A stretch of DNA of 64,000 bases. It comes from Callorhinus ursinus. Its lineage: Eukaryota; Chordata; Mammalia; Carnivora; Otariidae. The stretch lies in NCBI RefSeq assembly GCF_003265705.1, contig NW_020313168.1, positions 6,012,328-6,076,327 of the forward strand, written 5' to 3'. The position numbers and the translations under genes were made by a program. Shown here in pieces: positions 27,426-52,179 of this stretch (positions are counted from its first letter, which is position 1; each line of letters opens with the position of its first letter). The notes beneath the pieces are model-generated. The model was not told the DNA's origin. It saw nothing but the letters and a program-made list of their open reading frames with translations, and made no database searches.

Positions 27426-27860
27426 GGGATGCCTGGCTGGCTCAGTTGGTATAGCATGCAACTCTTTTTTTTTTTTAAGTTTATTTATATTTTTAGTAAT
27501 CTCTACACCCAATGTGGGGCTCAAACCCATGACCCTGGGATACCTGGGTGGCTCAGTCGGTTAAGCGTCTGCCTTCGGCTCAGGTCGTGATTCCAGGGTC
27601 CTGGGATTGAGTCCCGCATCGGGCTCTTTGCTGAGCAAGGAGCCTGCTTCTCCCTCTGCCTGCCTCTGTCTCTCTCTCTCTGATAAATAAATAAAACCTT
27701 AAAAAACAAAACAAAACAAACCCATGACCCTGAGATCAGGAGTCACACATTCTTCCAATTGAGTCACCCAGGCATCTTGCAGGTGATTCTTGATCCTGAG
27801 GTCATGAGTTCAAGCCCCATGTTGGGCCCAGAGCTTACCTTAAAAACAACAACAAACAAA
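27426..27860 (+). repeat. Triple-nested SINE
   Basis: Outer short tRNA-Lys-like plus SINE (27426-27464 and 27777-27860). It holds a minus short SINE (27465-27535 and 27720-27776), which holds a plus full-type SINE (27539-27719). AAACCCATGACCCTG flanks the innermost copy. Confidence 0.88.
27539..27719 (+). repeat. Innermost SINE of the nested set
   Basis: GGATACCTGGGTGGCTCAGT head, tail ACCTTAAAAAACAAAACAAA. Confidence 0.9.
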
Positions 27861-28046
27861 AAACCCCAAAATGGATCAGAGACCTAGATGTAAAACCTAA
27901 AACTATAAAATTTATATTAGAAAACATAGGAGAAAAATCTTTATGGCCTTTGGCTAGGCAAGGAACTCTTAGGTATGATATCAAAAGCATGATCCATAAA
28001 GGAAAAAAAATCAATAAACTGGACTTCATTAAAATTAAGAACTTCT

Positions 28047-28250
28047 GGGGCGCCTGGGTGGCTCAGTCGATGGGCATCTGCCTTCAGCTGGGGTCGTGAT
28101 CCCAGAGTCCTGGGATCGAGCCCTGCATAGGGCGCCCTGCTCTGCGGGAAGCCTGCTTCTCCCTCTCCCACTCCCCCTGCTTGTGTTCCCTCTCTCGCTG
28201 TCTCTCTCTCTGTCAAATAAATAAATAAAATCTTAAAAAAATAAAGAAAT
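28047..28250 (+). repeat. Carnivore SINE, young-looking
   Basis: Perfect 17-bp duplication AAAATTAAGAACTTCTG at 28031 and 28255, full head GGGGCGCCTGGGTGGCTCAG. Confidence 0.94.
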
Positions 28251-28510
28251 AGATAAAATTAAGAACTTCTGCTCTTTGAAAGACATGAGTGAAAACACAA
28301 GCCACATATATAAAGATAAGTTACATATATAATGATAAGGGGCTTAGATCCAGAAAACAGAAAACTCCCAAATTTCAACAATAAGAAACAAAGCAATCCA
28401 ATTAAAAATGGGCAAAAGATTTGAGCAAATTCTTCACCAAGAAGATACAAGGATAGCAAGTAAGCACACAAAAAGATACTCAACCTTAGTCACTAAGGAA
28501 ATGCAAATTA

Positions 28511-28696
28511 GGGACACCTGGGTGGCTCAGTTGGTTAAGCGACTGCCTTCGGCTCAGGTCGTGATCCTGGGGTCCGGGGAGCGAGTCCCGCGTCGGGCTC
28601 CCTGCGCAGCGGGGAGTCTGCTTCTCCCTCTGACCCTCTCCCCTCTCATGTGCTCTCTCGCACTCTCAAATAAATAAATAAAATATTAAAAAAAAA
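28511..28696 (+). repeat. Carnivore SINE
   Basis: Perfect duplication GAAATGCAAATTA at 28498 and 28697. Confidence 0.93.
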
Positions 28697-29325
28697 GAAA
28701 TGCAAATTAAAACCACAACGAGATACTACTACGTATCTGTTAAAATGGATAGATTAATAAAGAATGACCTCACCAAGGATGTGGAGGAACTAGAAATGTC
28801 ATTCTGCAGGCAGAGAGGTGAAATAGTACAATCATTTTGGAAAAGTTTGGCAATATCTTAAAGAGTTAAACATACACTGACCCTATGATCCAGTCATTCT
28901 ACTCCAAGGTCTATACCCAAGAGAAATTAATGCAGATGTCCATACAAAGACTTATGAATGAATATCTACAGCAGCTTTATTTGTAACAGCCCTGAACTGG
29001 ATAAACAAATTGTTGTCTATCCATACAGTCGAATACTACTCAGCAAGAAAAAAGAATCAACTCATGATACACACCACGTCTATGAATCTCAAGATAATTA
29101 TGCTGAGGGAAAGGAGCCAGACAAAAAGAATATCATGTATAATTCCATGTATATAAAATTCTATAAAATGCAAAGTAACCTACAATGACAGAAAGCAGAT
29201 CACTGATTGGCGAAGAGGGAAGAAGAAGTGGGATGGTAAAGGGGGATGAGGAATCTTTTGGAGCCACGGGCATATGTTCACTATTGTGTGGCAATGTGCA
29301 CCACACATCAAAACATAAAATTGTT

Positions 29326-29519
29326 GGGGCACCTGGGTGGCTCAGTCATTAATTGTCTGCCTTCGGCTGAGGTCATGATCCCGGGGTCCTGGGATCGAGT
29401 CCCACATCGGGCTCCCTGCTCCGCGGGAAGCCTGCTTCTCCCTCTCCCACTCCCCCTGCTTGTGTTCTCTCTCTCGCTGTGTCTCTCTCTGTCAAATAGA
29501 TAAATGAAATCTTTAAAAA
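29326..29519 (+). repeat. Carnivore SINE, young-looking
   Basis: Perfect duplication AAAACATAAAATTGTT at 29310 and 29520. Confidence 0.94.
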
Positions 29520-29782
29520 AAAACATAAAATTGTTCACTTTGAATACATGTTGTCAGTTGAATGTCAATTATACCTCAATAAAGCTGTTTAAAAATTGTG
29601 ATGAGCCTAGAACATCTTGTTACACCAAAAGGTGAGAAGGCTAGTCATTTTGTCAAAAGGATTCAGGGGCCAACTTGAACAGGCACCACTAGCCAAAAAT
29701 GGGAAAGGTAAGTGTCATTTAGGATACTAACTAGAATGGATTGAAAGAGAACAAATAGGTTTAATTATTTTATTTTATTTTC

Positions 29783-29959
29783 TTAAAGATTTTTTTTATT
29801 TATTTGACAGAGAGAGAGACAGCAGAAGCAGGGGGAGTGGCAGGCAGAGGAAGAGGGAGAAGCAGCCTCCCCGCTGAGCAGGGACTCAATCCCAGGACCC
29901 TGGGATCATGACCTGAGCCAAAGACAGACGCTTAACTGACTGAGCCACCCAGGCGCCCC
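29783..29959 (-). repeat. Carnivore SINE, shortened
   Basis: TCTTAAAGATTTTTTTTATT left, ACTGAGCCACCCAGGCGCCC right. First of a minus-strand tandem cluster to 30467. Confidence 0.9.
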
Positions 29960-29998
29960 TTTATTTTATTTTTTACAAGATCTTACTTATTTTTAAAT

Positions 29999-30182
29999 TT
30001 TTTTTCAAGATTTTATTTGTTTATTTGACAGCGAGAGAGGGAACACAAGCAGGGGGAGTGGGAAAGGGAGAAGCAGGCTTCCCGCTGAACAAGGAGCCCG
30101 ATGCAGGGCTTGATCCCAGGATCCCAAGGTCATGACCTGAGCCTAAGGCAGACGCTTAACGACTGAGCCACCCAGGCGCCCC
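29999..30182 (-). repeat. Carnivore SINE inserted in the next SINE
   Basis: AGATCTTA before (near 29979) and after (30184), so it landed in the 3' end of the following copy. Confidence 0.9.
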
Positions 30183-30362
30183 AGATCTTATTTATTTATA
30201 TGAGAGAGATAGAGAGCATGAGCAGTGGGAGGGGCAGAGGGAGAAGGAGAAGCAGACTCCCCACTGAGCAAGGAGCCCAACACAGGGCTCAATCCCAGAA
30301 TCCCAGGATCATGGCCTGAGCCAAAGGCAGACGCTTAACTTACTGAGCCACCCAGGCACCCC
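30183..30362 (-). repeat. Carnivore SINE
   Basis: GAGCATGAGCAGTGGGAGGG body, ACTGAGCCACCCAGGCACCC head. Its poly-T side lies left of the preceding insert. Confidence 0.9.
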
Positions 30363-30467
30363 AATTTTATTTTTTTAAGTGAACTCTACACCCAACATGG
30401 GGCTTGAACTCACAACCCTGAGATCAAGAGACGCATGTTCTATCAACAGAGACAGCCACGTGCCCTG
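30363..30467 (-). repeat. Short tRNA-Lys-like SINE
   Basis: GTGAACTCTACACCCAACAT, GGGGCTTGAACTCACAACCC, last of the cluster. Confidence 0.85.
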
Positions 30468-30525
30468 AGAACAAATAGTTTAAATCCATATGTTCATAAT
30501 GATAGATATAAAATATGTTTTATGT

Positions 30526-30850
30526 TGGCACCTGGCTGGCTCAGTCCACAGAGCATGCAACTCCTGATCTCAGGATTGTGAATTCAAGCCTCATGTTGGG
30601 TGTAGAACTTATTTTTTTTTTTTAAAGATTTTATTCATTTATTTGAGACAGAGAGAATGAGAGAGACAGCGAGCACATGAGGGGGGGAGGGTCAGAGGGA
30701 GAAGCAGACTCCCCGCTGAGCAGGGAGGCCGATGTGGGACCCGATCCAGGGACTCCAGGATCATGACCTGAGCCGAAGGCAGTCGCGCAACCAACTGAGC
30801 CACCCAGGCGCCCCTGTAGAACTTATTTTTTAAAAATTAAAAATAAATAA
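30526..30850 (+). repeat. Short SINE split by a minus-strand SINE
   Basis: Plus short SINE from 30526, interrupted by a minus full SINE (30617-30814) with perfect TGTAGAACTTATTTTT at 30601 and 30815. Confidence 0.9.
30617..30814 (-). repeat. Carnivore SINE, young-looking
   Basis: Nested in a short plus-strand SINE with a perfect 16-bp duplication; head GCCACCCAGGCGCCCC. Confidence 0.93.
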
Positions 30851-31227
30851 ATAAAATTAAAACAAAATAAGTAAAATATTTTGTGGTCATAATGATAACA
30901 ACAATAAAAAATCTCATTGATCAATAACCTTTGGAATATACTAGGGAACCAATTAATTATTTTGAAAACTGCTAAAAATAGAGTCACGAGTTTATCCTGC
31001 CTTTCTTCTATGACATGTACCTCATGTAATTATTCAATGAAGGGATGTTCCTCTTACAGGTATTCCAGCATAAATGGTGAAGTGATGTCACCATTTATAG
31101 CCCCTAATTAGTGCAATAATGTTAATGGCTGCAAACACCACAAAATGAGACATGAGCACTCATTGTGATTCTCCTTATGGAGGTACACAATTCCACATAA
31201 GTAATCTTGTTTAAAAAAAGAAAATCA
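30851..31227. other. Intergenic, no gene seen
   Basis: AT-rich, unassigned. Confidence 0.5.
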
Positions 31228-31432
31228 GGGGCGCCTGGGTGGCTCAGTCGGTTAAACATCTGCCTTCAGCTCGGGTCGTGGTCCCGCGGTCCTGGGATTG
31301 AGCCCCACATCTGGCTCCCTGCTCCATGCGAAGCCTGCTTCTCCCTCTCCCACTCCCCCTGCTTGTGTTCCCTCTCTCGCTGTGTCTCCATCTGTCAAAT
31401 AAATAAATAAATAAAATCTTAAAAAAAAAAAT
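31228..31432 (+). repeat. Carnivore SINE, full length
   Basis: GGGGCGCCTGGGTGGCTCAG head; AAAATCA on both sides. Confidence 0.92.
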
Positions 31433-31990
31433 CAAACCTGATCTGATGAGACCCCTTAGATCTAACTACCAATATGCAGAGAACACAGGAGGCAGAGGAA
31501 GATGTTAAAACAATTCCATGCAGATGCCACTAGCAAGATCCAACCTGGGGAAAACTCAACAGGACAAACCACCTACTTTCTTAAAAAAACAAATAAAGAG
31601 AGAAAGAAAGGAAAAGAAATGAGAAGAGCATGAAAGAAATTGCAAGCAAAAAAAAAAAAAAAAGAAGAGGGAAACCATAGATTTGAAAAGACTTGAGATA
31701 TATTAACCAGTTGCAATATATAGTCTGGATCTCAATTAGACAAACGTAAAAAAAATGACATTTATAGGCCAATCAGGGAAATGTAAGCACTAATTCAATA
31801 TTTGATGGTACTAGGAAAATCATTGTTAATTTTTGAGGGGCGGGGTGATAGTTTGGGGGATATGCTTTTAAAAGAGGAATGCTTGTCTTTTAAGGATATA
31901 TTCTGAAATGTTAACTGGTGAAATCATATGATGTCTGGTATTTACTTCAAAATCATGTTGGGGGGAATGATGTTTTAAAATTGTGTGTCA
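31433..31990. other. Intergenic, no gene seen
   Basis: AT-rich; purine tract and A-run near 31590-31670. Possibly old LINE sequence, not assigned. Confidence 0.45.
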
Positions 31991-32173
31991 GGGGCGCCTA
32001 GGTAGCTCAGTCGTTAAGAGTCTGCCTTCGGCTCAGGTCATGATCTCAGGGTCCTGGGATCGAGCCCTACATCGGGCTCCCTGCTCCGCGGGAAGCCTGC
32101 TTCTTCCTCTCCCACTTCCCCTGCTTGTGTTCCCTCTCTCTCTGTCTTTCTCTGTCAAATAAAAAAATAAAAT
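31991..32173 (+). repeat. Carnivore SINE
   Basis: Perfect duplication AAAATTGTGTGTCA at 31977 and 32174. Confidence 0.93.
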
Positions 32174-32187
32174 AAAATTGTGTGTCA

Positions 32188-32579
32188 AAGTGATTGCACT
32201 AATAGGAAAAATGCGATTAAAAAATCAGGAAGAAATACTGCCCTGCAAAACACTGATGCTGCTTGGCATGAGAACGGTAGCATGAGTCATTTCCCCCTTC
32301 GTTTCTACATTTTCTGTAGCGTCTGTAATGTATTTTTATATTATTTTTATAATGAGAAATTATGCATAATAAACCCTAGGGGGAAACAAAACTTCTACAT
32401 TTTTGCCGTCCTCTTCCTGGTTTCCCAAAAACCTATCCACTCTCTCTCCCAAGTCCTCCAAGGCTTTAGCTAAACTTCCATCTTTCCCAAGTTTAGATTA
32501 TCTGGGTTCTGGGACTACGACGGTTTTGAGGAAAGCGGGTCAAATTCACTACACCCAACCTTCCCTCCGCTCGAAAGAG
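32188..32579. other. Upstream flank of SLC25A19
   Basis: No repeat recognised; becomes GC-rich from about 32510. Confidence 0.5.
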
Positions 32580-32676
32580 TATAGAAGCCACACGCCACTT
32601 AGCGCTGCGACCTCCCAAGGGCCACAGCCCCATCCTCCCACGCGTGAACAACATTCGCGCCCGCGCCCGCAGTGAG

Positions 32677-32701
32677 ACTACATCTTCCAGAAGGCTCTGC
32701 G
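32677..32701 (+). promoter_or_regulatory. ZNF143/STAF-like motif, copy 1
   Basis: ACTACATCTTCCAGAAGGC resembles the ACTACAATTCCCAGAATGC-type site bound by ZNF143. Inferred from motif only. Confidence 0.55.
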
Positions 32702-32732
32702 CCTACAACGGGGACAGCCTTAGTAGCGGTGG

Positions 32733-32757
32733 ACTACATTACCCAGTGACGCCTTGC
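32733..32757 (+). promoter_or_regulatory. ZNF143/STAF-like motif, copy 2
   Basis: ACTACATTACCCAGTGAC followed by GCCTTGC, 56 bp after copy 1 and closer to the consensus. Confidence 0.6.
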
Positions 32758-32789
32758 AAGAGGAGTTGCCCATCCATGACTATACAACT

Positions 32790-32827
32790 ATTGGTCCAGC
32801 CCCTGTCGGAAGCTGCACGGTGATTGG
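32790..32827 (-). promoter_or_regulatory. Paired inverted CCAAT boxes (NF-Y type)
   Basis: ATTGGTCC at 32790 and again at 32823, exactly 33 bp apart and roughly 100-140 bp before the end of exon 1. The spacing is typical of NF-Y pairs. Confidence 0.65.
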
Positions 32828-32859
32828 TCCGGGAGCCCGTCAGTTACTGCCGGACGCAA

Positions 32860-32930
32860 TTAGTTTTGCTGCTGCCTGAGGAGGTAGGGAGAGAAGCCCG
32901 CGCGGAGTCGGGCCGCGCCCTTCGTGCCGG
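32860..32930 (+). other. SLC25A19: SLC25A19 non-coding exon 1 (3' end firm, 5' end estimated)
   Basis: Ends TTCGTGCCGG followed by donor GTGAGCGACC. The start site is not visible in sequence; 32860 is an estimate below the CCAAT pair. Confidence 0.6.
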
Positions 32931-33411
32931 GTGAGCGACCTCTACCTTCTCCTTACTCGCCGTGCGCTCGGGGACTGGGGGTCGCACATATGCGCCGGTA
33001 CTCACGTGGGGGCAGGGTCTGTACGCGCACGTGTCACGCCTGACCTGAGAAGCATCTTCAGGGACGCAGGGCGCAAAACCTCGCACACATGCGGGACACC
33101 TATACACGTGGGTGCCTGCTTCGCGGGCGTCTTCTCGAACTTGGGGAGAAAACACCCCGAGGCACAGATGGACACGTGGGTCCACACGCGGGGACGTCTG
33201 CGGGGACCCCCAGCTGAACACATGGGCGCACGGGCACGCGAGCTCACCGCTCGTAGCCCAACGCCAGGGGCTTCCGCAGTAAGAGAAGGAGGATGGCGAA
33301 GGCAAACTCCCACATCCCGCCCACCCTGTTACTCACTCCAGGGTCCCCGTCTCTAATGTTCTGTATATCATGCATATACAGCCATACTTCATTTTTATTT
33401 TGTCTCTTTAG

Positions 33412-33468
33412 GTAACTAACAAGGCTTACTGGTACAAGAAGGAAATTGGAACAAGTGGAAAAAGTAAG
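33412..33468 (+). other. SLC25A19: SLC25A19 probable non-coding exon 2
   Basis: Acceptor TTGTCTCTTTAG at 33411, then purine-rich sequence. Two adjoining donors are possible: GTAAGG at 33464 or GTAACT at 33469. Confidence 0.55.
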
Positions 33469-33997
33469 GTAACTATGGAACTATATTTAACCAGCCCTTT
33501 CATGTATGTTAGACTTTTATCTTTTTTACAAAGCTTGCCACGTATGGTGTCTTGCATGATCATCCCAGCAATCTGGGCTCGGCAAGGCAGACGTCATTCC
33601 CATTTTCCAGAAGAGAGAGAAGAACCCAGGTTAAATAAGCCTCCCAGGATATTAGGGAGAGGCAGAACTTGAACTCAGGCCTATTGATATGTCCAGCCAG
33701 GCAGATCTGCTTATTTATAGAAATGCCTCATTCCCTCCCTGATGGCAGGGCACTCACCCTGCTCGGTGTGACCTCAGCCATTCCTGGGTAGCCTCTGGAG
33801 AGGCTTTGCCTCTCAATCACCTGCCCCATGGTTAAGCTGCTTCTCACAGGTGCCTGGAGAGAAGCAGCTTGAGTTAATGTCACAGAGAAGTCACCCAGAA
33901 AAGGCCAGGTCTCCTCCTTTGAGAGTGTGGAGGAGGAAGCTGCCGAGAAATGGGCACATTCCTGGTAGGGGTGAGGAGGTTTCATACCATGAGAGTT
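33469..33997. other. SLC25A19 intron with MIR
   Basis: MIR core near 33535-33700 (ATTCCCATTTTCCAGAAGAG, GAACTTGAACTCAGGCC). No other feature. Confidence 0.6.
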
Positions 33998-34211
33998 TTT
34001 TTTCTTTTTTTTTTAAGATCTTGTTTATTTATTAAGAGGGAGAGAGAGAGAGTTCGTGTGCGAGCATGAGGGGGAGTGGCAGAGGGGGAGAGAGAGAATC
34101 TCAAGCAGACTCCTCCACGAGCACAGAGCCCATTGTGGGGCTTGATCTCACAACCCTGAGATCATGACCTGAGCTGGAGTCGAGAGTCGGCCGCTCAGCC
34201 ACCCAGGCGCT
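33998..34211 (-). repeat. Carnivore SINE
   Basis: TTTTTTTTAAGATCTTGTTT left, CAGCCACCCAGGCGCT right. Confidence 0.9.
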
Positions 34212-34529
34212 GTGATTTTAGAATACTTTGCTGATATAGCCATGTAGAAATGCCTTGTTAATTTTAAGGATGGCTTGGAGCACTACTTTCGTACTTTCAG
34301 AAAGTGAGTTTGGGGCTGAGGGAGTGGTGCAGACAGAATTCCAGAGGAAAAAAGAATCAGTGGTGGGGTGGAACTTGGCCCTGTGTGGGCACTGATTTTC
34401 CTGTTACTGTTGGTATTCAAGAACTCGGTTAACTCTGTGGCCCCTTCTAAAGTCATTTTATATTAATTTTAGTTGTTTTGGGGTGCTTTAGTTGCCAACC
34501 CTTTCCCCAGAGGTAATTTTACCAAGCTG

Positions 34530-34870
34530 TCGGTGTGTGTGCTGATACAGACTTCCCCCCATGCTTTCTACTACCGTATGGAGTGTATATAGATATTGCT
34601 GTTTTTGTTTTGCAAAAATGGGGTTATACTAGACATACTGTTCCTGAAACATTTTTCCTACGTTTCAGTGTATTGTGGACATCTTTTCAAGTGTGTGTAT
34701 CGCTCTGGCTCGTTCTTTTTTAATGGCTGCGTAGGATTCCATTGCTTGGATGTGACTTAGTGTATTTATCCATCCCTCTGTTGATAAGCATTTGTGTGAT
34801 ATCCAGTTTTACAAACAGTGACGTAATCCATGACATTTTACACATCCATGGTAGTGTTTCTCTAGAACAG
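34530..34870 (-). repeat. Old L1-type relic
   Basis: TTTTTAATGGCTGCGTAGGA, TTATCCATCCCTCTGTTGAT in the antisense order of L1 3' ends. Confidence 0.6.
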
Positions 34871-35843
34871 TGGTTCCCAACCAGGAGCAAGTGCTGTGAA
34901 TGCTAGAGAGGACATAAGGATGACCCCTGGAGGGGAGGTGTTCTTTAGCTGGGCCCTGGTACATGGGAGGGGCTAGCCTGGGGAAGAGTGAGTGGGGTAT
35001 ATGGGGCGGGGGGTGGGGTGGAGGGGAGGGAGAGCCTCTGCGTTTCAGACATGGGGAACAGTAGGTGCAGAAGCAAGGTTGGCAGATAGGAACTCAAGCA
35101 GTGTTTTCTAGGAACTGGTCAGGAGCAGAGCCCACCCTAGTTGAAGTGGCTGAAGAGAGGTCGAGGGTGAGGTTGAAGAGGTCAGTGGGGATCAGGTGGG
35201 CCAAGGAACATCGTTTCAAAGCATAGCACGGCTCCATGGCTGCAGCTGGGCCTGAGGTGTGCAGACAGTGGGGAGGGGATGCAGGATGGCCCAGGAGTTG
35301 CTGGGTTCTTCCTTTGGATCATGTGGGCTTGTTGGGGAGTCCCATGGGGTGCTCCTGGAGCCTGCATGTCAGACGTCGCCCTTGGTGCTCAGCTGCAGTG
35401 GGCTCTCTCCCACACTGGCTCAGCCTGGGACTTTACCTCAGGCAGGAGTTTGCCATAAAGCCAGGTGTCTTGGAAAGCAAGCTGATCTCTGGAAGCGAAT
35501 GATTTCCTACCAAGCCTGTGGGTTCATTCAGTCAAGAAATATGAGCACTCAGCACGCTGGGCTGTGTTCCAGGCACTGGAAGTACAGGGACGGGCAAATG
35601 AGAGCAAGGCCGTGTTTTCACAAGTTCACATTCTGGTGGGGGAAAGTGGCAAGAAACAGATATCCAGAGTAAGTGTCCAGTGTGCTGATGCTGACGCAGA
35701 AGAATGAAGGAGGGCAAGGGGGTAAAAGGGGGTGTGGGTGCTGTTTTAGATGGGTGGTCAGGGAGCGGTGCTCTGAGGAGGTGGTTGTGAGCAGAGACCC
35801 TAAGAACTTGCTCTGGTGTTTACTCCATGTCTCTTCCTTTTAG
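34871..35843. other. SLC25A19 intron before the first coding exon
   Basis: Near 35515-35800 an ancient mammalian-wide repeat (GTTCATTCAGTCAAGAAATA, TGTTCCAGGCACTGGAAGTA); family not assigned. Confidence 0.5.
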
Positions 35844-35881
35844 ATTGAAACTGATGGACATTGTATGGGCCAGAGGCAGGG

Positions 35882-50281
<14,400 letters not shown>

Positions 50282-51780
50282 CCCCCAGGGCAGGAAGGGC
50301 GGCCTCCGGAAGGAAGGCAGACTCCTGTACCATCTCTTGCTGCCCCGAGGGCTGTTGCCCGCTCCCTGCCTGCCGGGCGGCTCTGCCGTGACTAGAAGGG
50401 CAGGGGCCTTCTCGGGGGGATGCAGGGCTTGGCCTGTGGGGACGCAGCCACGTTGGTCCAAAGGAACTTGAGGAGCTTTCTCTGTGTGGTCCTGGCTTGC
50501 AGGAAAGACGGCAGCGACCCCCCTGCACTTCTCAGCACCTTCTGCCCAGAGAACTCTCCGGGCTGTGGGGGTGGAGGGGCCACGGCTGGAGCCTGAGGGC
50601 TGGGATTGGGCCCTGTGCGGGGGCCTGGTCCTCTCATGTGCGCTCTTACTCCCACCAGCTAATTTAATACACACGGAAGCTACAAGCACATTCCTTATTT
50701 CACTCCATCTTCCCTTCCACATCACGTCCCTCCTCACAGAGTATGAGGGAGGGAACCCTTGGCTTCCTCAGATTCCATTTTCCTCAGTACTTGCATCCCT
50801 CGTGCAGCTTTGCTTCTGGTTCTGAGGGGAAGAATTAGTCACTTTATAGCCCCCGCCCCCCATGCCCAGGTCCCCCTCTCTGTGAAGTCCCGCTCAGGCT
50901 GTTCTCTCTCCTGGGTGGGACAGAGCGTGGCTAGAGGGCCTCTGGGGAAAACAGATCCCGGTGGCCCACAAGAAGTGGGGGGCTGTGCTGATGGGGAGGA
51001 GCTGTGGGGTAAAGGTGGCAGCCTTTTTCCCCAGTCTGCCTGGGGTCACTCCTCTTCCATGGGGTGGGGGCGGGAGCCTTACAGCTGGACCTGTTGGCAT
51101 CACCTGCCCGCTCAGCATCCCCTCCATGATCAGCGTGGTGCTACGTGTGTCCTGTCACCCCAGGAGGCCCACAGCTCTGAAGCAGCCTCATGAAGTGGGT
51201 GGTAGAAGGAAACGGTCGGGCAGCCAGCCTGCTGAGGGCAGTGGTGTCAGGGGCTTGTCAGCACAAGAACTCACAACAGCTACTCGTCTGAGCACAGAGG
51301 AGAAACTGCAGTTAGGGGGTGAGACCAGGAAATCTATAGAACACAACCACCACCCTTTTCACCCAGTTCTGCCCCCCGACCCCCCAGGGGAGCCAGGGTG
51401 GAGGAACAGCTGAGCCGCCTGCAGGACTTCACCCTGCCCTCAGTCTTGGGCTCTTGCTCCAGCCTCTGCACCCACTGAGGAGGAGAGCAGGGGCCGGGAG
51501 CAGGCCTGTGTGGGTGTCATGGCCCTTGGACCCCTTCTGTCATCAGAGCGGTTTTGGCTCTGGCCTGGGGCTTTGTGACGTGTCTGGGACCCTGAATCCT
51601 GAAGCTTCCCTGCTCCCGGCTGCTGATTATGAACATCCAGGCTGTGGGTAGGTGGTGCTGCAACACCCACAGGGTTTGGGGCACTGGAGGCCTGGGTTTG
51701 GGGCTGCAGGAAAGCTGCCTGAATGTATCTTTTAAGAAACTCCACTTTAGTGGAATAAAGTAAACTTTATTCTCTTCATC
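50282..51780 (+). other. SLC25A19: SLC25A19 3' untranslated region
   Basis: GC-rich and SINE-free, ending at the AATAAA at 51754. Antisense open frames here are not credible genes. Confidence 0.8.
51754..51759 (+). terminator. SLC25A19 poly-A signal
   Basis: AATAAA in TAGTGGAATAAAGTAAAC, followed by a T-rich stretch. Confidence 0.8.
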
Positions 51781-52179
51781 TCTCCTACTCATTATTTTGC
51801 TGCAGCTGCTCTTTCTCATCCATTTGCTGGTGACCACTTTGGCCAGCCCTTTTGACAGGAGGAGAACTACTCTGGCAACAGGAAACCGCAATGGACACTT
51901 GACTGTGCTACCTACCGGAAGAGGCGCCTTTCCAGCCCCTTCTGGCTGCCCTTCTGCAGCCCAGGGCCGGCGTCAGGGAAGGCCCTCAGCTGCTGGGCGC
52001 GCGCCTCTTCCCCAGCCGCAGCCACGACCAAGTCAGGGGCTTGTCCAACTCGTCACTCCCAGCATCTCGCGGTGGCAGGCTGGCGGGGGCCGGGGGGGGG
52101 GGTCCTTATTCTTGAGCTGGTCCATTGATTTTCAACTTATTTTACCAGTACCGTTTGTACTTGGAGTAGGAGAGGGGGT

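Larger units (their letters stand above)
27200..29600 (+). repeat. L1 3' part split by several SINEs
   Basis: ACAACTGATTTTCAACAAAA, TAAAACCTAAAACTATAAAA, GAAATGCAAATTAAAACCAC, AGGATGTGGAGGAACTAGAA and CAATTATACCTCAATAAAGC follow L1 ORF2-3'UTR order. SINEs sit at 27426, 28047, 28511 and 29326. Confidence 0.85.
32580..33320. promoter_or_regulatory. SLC25A19: SLC25A19 CpG-rich promoter and 5' region
   Basis: CpG-dense block with no TATA box, spanning the first exon (ends 32930, donor GTGAGC at 32931). Upstream are two ACTACA-type motifs (32677, 32733) and two inverted CCAAT boxes (32790, 32823); four CACGTG palindromes follow in intron 1. Confidence 0.8.

Noticed and set aside
29783..30467. CRISPR-like regular repeats
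   Set aside because: Spacing equals SINE length and the repeated units are SINE heads; the genome is mammalian.
32844..33356. Overlapping open frames on both strands near SLC25A19 exon 1
   Set aside because: CpG-rich composition and repeated ACGTGGG-type sequence; no domain.
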